Assembly (NCBI RefSeq): GCF_000243395.2
Contig: NZ_CM001484.1
Span: forward strand, 2,227,847-2,291,846
Direction of reading: 5' to 3'
DNA: 64,000 nt
Source of the DNA: Saccharomonospora glauca K62
GTDB taxonomy: Bacteria > Actinomycetota > Actinomycetes > Mycobacteriales > Pseudonocardiaceae
In this document: positions 11,457 through 17,941 of the stretch, one piece after another
Position numbering within the stretch: the first letter of the stretch is position 1
How the letters are laid out: each line of letters begins with the position of its first letter
The notes under the pieces: model-generated
Told to the model about the DNA's origin: nothing
Database searches by the model: none
The model's input: only the letters and a program-made list of their open reading frames with translations
Translations under genes and position numbers: made by a program

Positions 11457-11834
11457 TCAAGCGTCGGCCCGGACCTTACGGGTGTTTCCGCGCAGCTCGG
11501 TCACCCGGCGCGCGAGTTGTTCCCGGACCGCCGTCAGGCGGCGTACGCGCTCGTCCACCGCGGCGAGTCGTTGTTCGTACAGTTCGACGGCGGCCGCGCA
11601 GGGTTCGGAGCCGTTCAGGTCGTCCTCCAGACAGTGTCCGACCACGGCGATGCTGGCCCCGTCCAGCCCGGAGTCGAGCAGCATGCGGATGTTGCGGACG
11701 CGCGAGACGGCGGATTCGTCGAAGATGCGGTAGCCGTTCGGTCCCCGACGGGACGTCAGCAGTCCCAGGGACTCGTAGTACCGGATCGCGCGCACGGTCA
11801 CCCCGCACCGGCGCGCCAGTTCCCCGATCCTCAT
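11457..11834 (-). CDS. MerR-family transcriptional regulator
   Basis: The 125-residue protein begins with the MerR winged helix-turn-helix (MRIGELARRCGVTVRAIRYY; GLLTSRRGPNGYRIFDE) and continues into the long dimerisation coiled coil. Two cysteines (HCLEDD and EPCAAA) lie in the effector-binding region, but their spacing is not that of the mercury, copper or zinc sensors, so a drug-type or unknown signal is likelier. It is upstream of and same-strand with the MFS exporter; the pair probably forms a self-regulated efflux operon. The frame stays open upstream, but the ATG at 11834 starts the domain exactly. Confidence 0.92.
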   Translation of the reverse strand: MRIGELARRCGVTVRAIRYYESLGLLTSRRGPNGYRIFDESAVSRVRNIRMLLDSGLDGASIAVVGHCLEDDLNGSEPCAAAVELYEQRLAAVDERVRRLTAVREQLARRVTELRGNTRKVRADA

Positions 11835-11936
11835 GTGGGTCACCTTAGAAGGGTCGGGGTGGATCGATGGGGTCGTTTCGTGGCGTTCTCGTGCTCGGGG
11901 AGTCCCCTCTCGCTCGCCGGAACCGAAACGTGAATT

Positions 11937-11966
11937 TATGTCGTGTATTGTGCATTCCACGACATA
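11937..11966. promoter_or_regulatory. 9-bp inverted repeat upstream of the recombinase gene
   Basis: TATGTCGTG (11937-11945) and CACGACATA (11958-11966) form a perfect inverted repeat with a 12-bp spacer. It lies in a short AT-richer stretch 15 bp before the recombinase start codon. It could be an operator of the recombinase promoter or, less likely, a recombination core site. The symmetry is seen; the role is inference. Confidence 0.4.
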
Positions 11967-11980
11967 GTTATGATCTTGAC

Positions 11981-13045
11981 GTGGCGAAACCGGAACGGCT
12001 GTCCGACGTCACGGTCCGTGACGCGACATTGGAGTACCTGGAGATCCTCGAACGGCGCGTGATCCGCTCGCAACTCAGCGCCGCGACGTTGACGTCCTAT
12101 CGTCGCGACCTCACCGAGTTCACCACTCTCCTGGGCCCGGACACCCAGCTGGACTCCATCGAGGCCGACGACCTGGAGATCGCGCTGACCAAGCTGGCCA
12201 AGGCACCCGACCGGCGTTACCGCGTGGGATTGAAGATCGCCGAGGACGGCTCCACTCCCCCGGGCCGGGGCCCGTACTCGCTGGCGCGGTGGTTCGCGGC
12301 CGTGCGGGGGTTGTTCCGGTGGGCCGCCGACAAGGGCTACGTGCGGGTGGACCCGACGTTGAAGGTCACCCCTCCCCGTACGCCGAACCGGGTGGCGGGG
12401 TCGCGGGTCGGGCTCCGGCTCGACGAGGCGCTGGTGTTGCGCGGGGCGCCCGTGGTACGGGCGTCCGAGCGGTTGCGAGCCGACCAGCGGTTGAGTCTGC
12501 GGGACGCGGCCATTCTGCGGTTGCTGGTCGAGTCGGGGCCTCGGGTGTCGGAGCTGTGCGGTGCGAATCGAAGTGACATTCGGTTGCACGAGGAGACGCG
12601 CACGCCGGTGCTGCACGTACGGGGCAAGGGACGCAAGGACCGGGATCTGCCGCTGTCGAAACCCACGGTGGAGTTGATCGAGCGGTATCTGGCCGAGGAG
12701 CGCCCCGCTCCCCCGCGGCCGAAGTCGGCGCACGATCCGGCGGAGCGTCGTCGTATCGCCGACGCGGAGGGGGCGTTGTTCGTGTCGATTCGGGGCTGGC
12801 GGCTGTCGCCGAGGGACGTGCAGCGCATGGTGCAGCGGTACTCGCGGGAGTTTCTGGGGCGGCGGGCGACGCCGCACTCGTTGCGGCACACGGCGTTGAC
12901 GATCCTGGCGCGCGCGGGGGTGGACATCGCGACGGTGGCGCAGATCGCCGGGCATGCGAGTTTGTCGACGACGTCGGTGTACATGGACGACTCGATGAGC
13001 GCGGCGGCGGAGGCGATCGAGGAGTCTCCCCTGGCTCAGCCGTGA
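11981..13045 (+). CDS. tyrosine recombinase / phage-type integrase (XerC/D-like)
   Basis: The protein is 354 residues from the GTG at 11981. An N-terminal SAM-like core-binding domain (about 8-115) precedes the catalytic domain. All catalytic residues are visible: Arg in SGPRVSELCG, Lys in RGKGRKDRDLPL, His-x-x-Arg in PHSLRHTALT, His in GHASLSTT and the nucleophilic Tyr in SVYMDD. It is therefore likely active. No excisionase, attachment repeats or mobile-element genes were found around it, so it may be a resident chromosomal recombinase rather than part of an integrated element. Earlier in-frame codons would run through the inverted repeat, so the GTG is preferred. Confidence 0.88.
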   Translation: MAKPERLSDVTVRDATLEYLEILERRVIRSQLSAATLTSYRRDLTEFTTLLGPDTQLDSIEADDLEIALTKLAKAPDRRYRVGLKIAEDGSTPPGRGPYSLARWFAAVRGLFRWAADKGYVRVDPTLKVTPPRTPNRVAGSRVGLRLDEALVLRGAPVVRASERLRADQRLSLRDAAILRLLVESGPRVSELCGANRSDIRLHEETRTPVLHVRGKGRKDRDLPLSKPTVELIERYLAEERPAPPRPKSAHDPAERRRIADAEGALFVSIRGWRLSPRDVQRMVQRYSREFLGRRATPHSLRHTALTILARAGVDIATVAQIAGHASLSTTSVYMDDSMSAAAEAIEESPLAQP

Positions 13046-13105
13046 CCGCGAGTGGCTTTCGGATTGTGGCGCGCCGTTCGGGTGGTGGGGGCGTACGCTG
13101 CGGCG

Positions 13106-13871
13106 GTGGCCGACGGACACGTGGTGGAGCGGTTGCGTGCGGCGGGGTGTGTGTTCGCCGAGGAGGAGGCGCGGCTGTTGGTGGCCGCGGCGGCGGACGA
13201 GGCGGAGTTGGAGCGGTTGGTGCGGCGGCGGGTCGTGGGGGTGCCGCTGGAGCATCTGCTGGGGTGGGTGGAGTTCGGTGGGGTGCGGGTGGTGGTCGAG
13301 CCCGGGGTGTTCGTGCCGAGGAGGCGGACGGAGTTTCTCGCGGCCTCGGCGGTGGCGGTGGCGCGGGCGGGGTCGGTGGTGGTCGACCTGTGTTGTGGTG
13401 CGGGGGCGATCGCGGCGGTGGTGGCGGCGTCGGTGCCGGGGGTGAGGGTGTTCGCCGCGGATGTGGATCCGGTGGCGGTGCGGTGTGCGCGACGGACGTT
13501 GGCGGGGACCGGTGCGGTGGTGTGTGAGGGGGATTTCGACGCGGCGTTGCCGGTGTGTCTGGTGGGGCGGGTGGATGTGTTGGTGGCGAACGTGCCGTAT
13601 GTGCCGAGTGCGGAGATCGAGTTGATGCCGCCCGAGGCGCGGGTGTACGAGCCTCGGGCGGCGTTGGACGGTGGGGTGGACGGGTTGGCGGTCGTGCGGC
13701 GGTTGCTCGGGGTGGCGTCTCGGTGGTTGGGGGTGCGGGGGGCGGGTGCTGTTCGAGGTCGGGGCGGCGCAGGTGGGGGCCGCAGTGTCGGAGGTGGAGG
13801 CGGCGGGGTTGGTCGCGGAGGTGCGTTCGTGTGAGGAGCGGGAGGCGACGGTGGTCGTGGGTTCCCGGTGA
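13106..13871 (+). pseudogene. HemK-like protein glutamine methyltransferase, frameshifted near the 3' end
   Basis: The first part encodes an N-terminal helical region and a SAM-dependent methyltransferase core: VDLCCGAGAIAAVV for SAM binding, and NVPYVP in place of the catalytic NPPY, near residue 170. The reading frame is lost in the G-rich run at about 13732-13742. One frame over, the expected family C-terminus resumes (GRVLFEVGAAQV) and ends at 13871. Removing a single G would restore one continuous protein of about 254 residues. Either the gene is a recent pseudogene or the base is a sequencing error in a homopolymer-like run. The GTG at 13106 is chosen by comparison with the usual N-terminus. 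The protein would act on glutamine residues of release-factor-like targets, by family. Confidence 0.75.
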
Positions 13872-13876
13872 CGTCG

Positions 13877-14025
13877 TGTCCGCAGGCTATGCACGTGTGT
13901 CCGCAGCTGGCGTACGGGTGTCCGCAGCGTGCGATGCGAACATTCGTACGCCAGCTGCGGACACGGGTACGGGAAGTGCGGACACGCGTGCACAACCTGC
14001 GGACACGGTCGTTTAGCTGCGGGGA
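13877..14025. repeat. palindromic array of 9-bp cores at 21-bp spacing
   Basis: The core TGTCCGCAG occurs at 13877, 13898 and 13919. Its reverse complement, in full or near-full form, starts at 13934, 13955, 13976 and 13997, with a degenerate copy at about 14017. Spacing within each half is exactly 21 bp, and the inner units also match as a long inverted repeat (GCAGCTGGCGTACG against CGTACGCCAGCTGC). The array fills the gap between the methyltransferase remnant and the fmdB-like gene. It could form a large cruciform or RNA hairpin, or bind a protein on one DNA face every two turns. Confidence 0.85.
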
Positions 14026-14074
14026 GGTCGGGAAGTCACCCGGAACCACGACGTCATGGATCGGGGTGGGTGGC

Positions 14075-14356
14075 ATGGTGACCTACTCGTATCGGTGTCG
14101 GGAGTGCGGGGACTTCGACGTGCGGGCTCCGATGGGTCGGGCCACAGCTCGGTGTTCGTGTCCTCGGTGTGGGGCGTCGGCCGCGCGCCGGTTCACCGTT
14201 CCGTTGGTGCGTCGTGGTGATCCCGCCGTGTGGCGGGCGGTGGAGAGCGCTGAGCGGAGTGCGGAGCGGCCCGAGGTGGTGTCGGGTCCTCCTCCGGGGC
14301 CGGGGGCGGTGCGGGTGAGTCGGGACCCGCGTCATGCGCGGTTGCCTCGGCCGTGA
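14075..14356 (+). CDS. FmdB-family zinc-ribbon protein
   Basis: The 93-residue protein starts MVTYSYRCRECGDFDVRAPMG and has two Cys pairs (CREC and CPRC), giving the FmdB zinc ribbon. The rest is low-complexity Pro/Arg-rich. Members often sit next to amidase/formamidase genes and are proposed regulators or accessory proteins, without firm biochemical proof. Here the formamidase gene begins 27 bp downstream on the same strand, which supports co-transcription. Confidence 0.88.
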   Translation: MVTYSYRCRECGDFDVRAPMGRATARCSCPRCGASAARRFTVPLVRRGDPAVWRAVESAERSAERPEVVSGPPPGPGAVRVSRDPRHARLPRP

Positions 14357-14383
14357 ACTCGTCGTGTCGTGAGGGAGTCTCCC

Positions 14384-15625
14384 ATGCCTGAAGTGAAGTT
14401 CCGTGTCGATCAGTCGCGTCGTTTCGCCGAGCAGGAGGTGCGGGGGCACAACCGGTGGCATCCGGACATTCCGGCGGCCGTGTCGGTGCGGCCGGGTGAG
14501 GAGTTTCGGGTGGAGTGCCGGGAGTGGTTCGACGGCACGATCCACAATGACGACTCGGCGAACGACGTGCGGGATTGTGACCTTTCGATGGTGCACCAGT
14601 TGTCGGGTCCGATCGCGGTGGAGGGTGCCGAGCCCGGTGACTTGCTGCTGGTGGACATCCTCGACATCGGGCCGGTGCCGCAGGAGCGGGGCCCGGTGGC
14701 GGGTCAGGGTTGGGGGTACACGGGGATTTTCGCGCGGCAGAACGGGGGTGGGTTTTTGACGGACCACTTCCCCGACGCGTACAAGGCGGTGTGGGATTTC
14801 CACGGTCAGACGGCGACGTCGCGGCATCTGCCGGGGGTGTCGTTCGTGGGGATCGCGCATCCGGGGTTGATGGGGACGGCGCCGTCGGCGGAGATGTTGG
14901 CGCGCTGGAACCGACGTGAGGGGGATCTGATCGCGACGAACCCGTCGGCGGTGCCGCCGTTGGCGTTGCCTCCGGAGCCGCACAACGCGTTGCTGGGGTC
15001 GTTGTCGGGTGAGGAGTTCGATCGGGTGGCGGCGGAGGCGGCGCGGACTGCTCCGCCTCGGGAGAACGGCGGGAACCAGGACATCAAGAATTTGTCGCGG
15101 GGGTCGCGGATCTTCTATCCGGTGTTCGTGCCGGGGGCGAAGTTGTCGCTGGGTGATCTGCATTTCAGTCAGGGCGACGGCGAGATCACGTTCTGCGGGG
15201 CGATCGAGATGGGCGGCTACATCGATCTGCACGTGGATGTGATCAAGGGTGGGATGGAGACGTACGGGTTGGAGACCCCGGTGTTCATCCCCGGTCGGGT
15301 GGAGCCGCGGTACTCGGAGTATCTGGCGTTTTCGGGGTTGTCGGTGACGGAGTCCGGTGAGCAGCGGTATCTGGACTCGCAGTTGGCGTACAAGCGGGCG
15401 TGTCTGCATGCGATCGACTACCTGACCACGTTCGGGTACACGCGGGAGCAGGCGTACCTGATCCTGGGTGCGGCGCCGATCGAGGGCAGGTTGTCGGGGG
15501 TGGTGGACATCCCGAACTCGTGTGCGACGGTGTACCTCCCGGTGGAGATCTTCGACTTCGATCCGCGGCCGTCGTCGCAGGCGCCGAGGAAGGTGGATCG
15601 GGGTCAGTGCGCGGTGAGTAGCTGA
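14384..15625 (+). CDS. fmdA: acetamidase/formamidase
   Basis: The 413-residue protein matches FmdA-type formamidases over its full length: the N-terminal beta-rich region (NRWHPDIP, TIHNDDSANDV), the conserved core (VSFVGIAHPGLMG), GGNQDIKNL, and HFSQGDGEITFCGAIEM. It hydrolyses formamide (or acetamide) to ammonia and the acid in the cytoplasm, supplying nitrogen. A clear ribosome-binding site (GAGGGAG) lies before the ATG at 14384. It is preceded by fmdB and is convergent with the GH28 gene. A short inverted repeat spanning its stop codon (gggtcag at 15601 with ctgaccc at 15622) may end transcription. Confidence 0.93.
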   Translation: MPEVKFRVDQSRRFAEQEVRGHNRWHPDIPAAVSVRPGEEFRVECREWFDGTIHNDDSANDVRDCDLSMVHQLSGPIAVEGAEPGDLLLVDILDIGPVPQERGPVAGQGWGYTGIFARQNGGGFLTDHFPDAYKAVWDFHGQTATSRHLPGVSFVGIAHPGLMGTAPSAEMLARWNRREGDLIATNPSAVPPLALPPEPHNALLGSLSGEEFDRVAAEAARTAPPRENGGNQDIKNLSRGSRIFYPVFVPGAKLSLGDLHFSQGDGEITFCGAIEMGGYIDLHVDVIKGGMETYGLETPVFIPGRVEPRYSEYLAFSGLSVTESGEQRYLDSQLAYKRACLHAIDYLTTFGYTREQAYLILGAAPIEGRLSGVVDIPNSCATVYLPVEIFDFDPRPSSQAPRKVDRGQCAVSS

Positions 15626-15662
15626 CCCTCCCCTCCCCCCCCGGTGGGTGAGCCGACGACTA

Positions 15663-17138
15663 CTACTGGTGTAGTGCGGGTGGGGTTCGGTGATGGCTCC
15701 TCGGGCCGTGGTCGATGGTCCCGTCGTAGGAGACTCCGTTGATCGTGACGTTGTCGAAGGTCAACCCGCGGACGTGTTCCAGCAGCATGGGGGTGGTGGC
15801 CTCGGAGAACGTCGAGTCGCGGATGGTGATGTCGGTGATCGGTGAGCGTTCGTAGCCGCGCAGGTAGAGGGCGAATTCGCCGCCGACACTGTGGACGTTG
15901 TCGATGTGGATGCCGCGCACGGTGGGGGTGAAGTCCCCGACGTCGCCTTCTTCGTAGTGGAAGTTGATGCGGATGACGGCGTCGGCCACGGCCGGGACGT
16001 CGTTGTCGCGGAAGTAGACGCCTTCGACGGTGCCGCCGCGGACGGAGTTGGTCTTGATGCGGAGGGCCCGGTCGAGGTGGGGGCTGTTCATGACGTTGCG
16101 TTCGGCGAAGACGTTGCGGACGTCGCCCGACATCTCGCTGCCGATGACCACGCCGCCGTGACCGGCGAACATGCGGTTGTCGTGGATGACGATGTTCTCG
16201 CTGGGCACGCCGATGCGGCGGCCGTCGGCGTTGCGGCCCGACTTGACGGCGATGCAGTCGTCGCCGTTGTTGAAGCGGGAGTTGCGGATGACGACGTTGC
16301 GGCTGGACTCGGGGTTGACCCCGTCGCTGTTGGGGCCGTCGGGGCTGTCGAGGGTGACCCCGTCGACGAGGACGTTCTCCGACAGCACGGGGTGAATCAT
16401 CCACATCGGTGAGTTGGTGAGGGTGACGCCGGAGACCAGGATGGTGGAGCTGCGGTAGAACTGGACGAAGTTGGGTCGCAGTTTGCTGTCGGCGAAGCGT
16501 CGCTGTGCCACGGGTACGCCTTGTTCGGCCATGGCGTGCAGGGCGTTGCGGTGTTCGGTCTCGACGACACCGCCGTGGCCGTCGGGTTCGGTCTTCCACG
16601 GCCACCAGTGCTCGGGGTCGGCTTGGCCGTCGAGCACGCCCTCCCCGGTGATGGCGACGTCGTGGACGCCGTAGGCGTAGACGAACGGCGAGTAGTTGTA
16701 GAGCTCGATGCCTTCCCAGCGGGTGTGGACCATGGGCAGGTAGTCGGCCGGGTCTTGGCTGAAGCGCAGGGTGGCGCCGCGGCTGACGTGCAGTTCGATG
16801 TTGCTGCGCAGGTGGATGGCGCCGGTGCGGTACTCCCCCGGTGGGACGACGACCTTACCGCCGCCCTTGCGTGCGGCGGCGGTGATCGCGGCGGCGATGG
16901 CATCGGTGCTGTCGCGGCGCCCGGTGGGGTCGGCGCCGTGGGCGGTGATGGTGACTCGGCGCGGCGGGATGCGGGGTGGTGTGATGGCTTCGCGGATCTC
17001 GTCGGCCAGCTCCCATCCCGGCTCAGTGGCGGCCGGGGCGGAGACGGTGGCGGCGTGCGCGGGCTCGGGTGGGACGACGGTGACGAGGGCCGCCACGGTG
17101 ACGGCGGCGGCGAGGAGGCGGACAAGCGGAACGGCCAT
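15663..17138 (-). CDS. secreted glycoside hydrolase family 28 (polygalacturonase-like)
   Basis: The 491-residue protein starts with a Sec signal peptide (basic start, hydrophobic core LLAAAVTVAALVTVV, Ala-x-Ala cleavage near residue 27), so it is exported. The right-handed beta-helix domain has the GH28 catalytic set: NSDGVN (about 268-273), the Asp pair in GDDCIA (about 292), GHGG (about 326) and RIKT (about 360). Members cleave galacturonan or rhamnogalacturonan. No carbohydrate-binding module is seen. The ATG at 17138 gives the signal peptide directly. A LacI-type palindrome lies 84 bp upstream, consistent with control by a sugar-responsive repressor encoded elsewhere. Confidence 0.92.
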   Translation of the reverse strand: MAVPLVRLLAAAVTVAALVTVVPPEPAHAATVSAPAATEPGWELADEIREAITPPRIPPRRVTITAHGADPTGRRDSTDAIAAAITAAARKGGGKVVVPPGEYRTGAIHLRSNIELHVSRGATLRFSQDPADYLPMVHTRWEGIELYNYSPFVYAYGVHDVAITGEGVLDGQADPEHWWPWKTEPDGHGGVVETEHRNALHAMAEQGVPVAQRRFADSKLRPNFVQFYRSSTILVSGVTLTNSPMWMIHPVLSENVLVDGVTLDSPDGPNSDGVNPESSRNVVIRNSRFNNGDDCIAVKSGRNADGRRIGVPSENIVIHDNRMFAGHGGVVIGSEMSGDVRNVFAERNVMNSPHLDRALRIKTNSVRGGTVEGVYFRDNDVPAVADAVIRINFHYEEGDVGDFTPTVRGIHIDNVHSVGGEFALYLRGYERSPITDITIRDSTFSEATTPMLLEHVRGLTFDNVTINGVSYDGTIDHGPRSHHRTPPALHQ

Positions 17139-17941
17139 GGGGTTTCCTCGCTGGGTACTCGACGTCGAGCACGGCCGGCGGAGCTGGAGGGCACGCTCGC
17201 CGAGGTGGTCCACACCTGCGTGAAACCGGTTTCCGACCGAACCACATCGCCGGTGAGGCTGTCAACGGCCGAAGGAGGCGGAAACCGCGGTTCGAGGGCC
17301 GAGAACACGCGGAGGCCGGATTCCCGGGGTGTGACACCTCTCGAGGACCGGTGCCCGTGGAGGTCGTCACGGCGGAGGTTCGCCCGTGATCCGCAAGCCC
17401 TCGTCACCAGCGCCGGGAAGGCGGATCGGGCATGCGGTGAACGGCCGGCATTTCCCTCCCCTGCCGTCGTGGGCGGGGCCCACCACGGGAGCGGGTTGCC
17501 TTTGAGCTACGACTCCCGACCCGCAGGTGGTGATCTTCTCCGGGGCCGCTTCGCCCGCCCAGACGACGTCACAGAGGCCGGCGGCGGAGTCCCGATATGC
17601 CCGTGTGCCGGTGCCGGTCTGCGTCGCGGTCCCTTCGGGGGCGGAAGTGGTGACGTGGGTACGGAAACGGAAGAGCCGCGCATGCGGGGCACTACTGATG
17701 TCGTGGACGAGGCTGCGGATACCGTCGCGATCGCGCCGTACACGGCGACGACGAGAAGGTCTCCCCCGCATTTTTGGGCGTTTTTCCGTCTCATTTGGTG
17801 CGCTTTGACGATTGCACCAGAATAAGCACACTATCGCTGGTGGGCGGTGATATCCAGTGTTCAAGTCGCACATTTCTCGTGCGGTGTTTCATTCGCTAGT
17901 TTGGCGATCGACGACATTCGTGGAGGAATGAGCGATCAGAG
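17139..17941. other. 803-bp stretch without a credible gene
   Basis: The stretch lies between the divergent GH28 and pepN genes. It contains the LacI-type palindrome near the GH28 side, a region with open frames but no recognisable protein, and a more AT-rich tail (about 17760-17930) that probably carries the pepN promoter. No riboswitch, tRNA or insertion sequence was recognised. Confidence 0.5.
17222..17233. promoter_or_regulatory. LacI-family operator palindrome (GAAACCGGTTTC)
   Basis: A perfect 12-bp palindrome centred on the CG step that is typical of LacI/GalR-family operators lies 84 bp upstream of the GH28 start codon. The form fits a catabolite or pectin-responsive repressor. No LacI gene is in the window, so the regulator must be encoded elsewhere. 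Confidence 0.55.

Noticed and set aside
11936-13993. 685-codon open frame antisense to the recombinase and methyltransferase genes
   Set aside because: It is the antisense shadow of two real genes and the repeat array, with Arg/His/Pro-rich composition.
11981-17138. Genomic island around the tyrosine recombinase
   Set aside because: No flanking tRNA, direct repeats, phage or conjugation genes; the neighbours look like ordinary chromosomal genes.
17380-17460. Possible cobalamin riboswitch (GGGAAGGCG stretch)
   Set aside because: Only a short fragment fits; the core box and the other conserved parts are missing and no B12-related gene follows.
17480-17525. tRNA-like GTAGCTCAAAGGCA stretch on the - strand
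   Set aside because: It resembles a D-arm, but there is no matching acceptor stem, anticodon arm or T-arm, so no tRNA gene is called.
17367-17873. Open frame of 168 codons on the - strand in the 803-bp gap
   Set aside because: Low-complexity Arg/Pro-rich sequence without a domain, ribosome-binding site or operon partner; probably chance in high-GC DNA.
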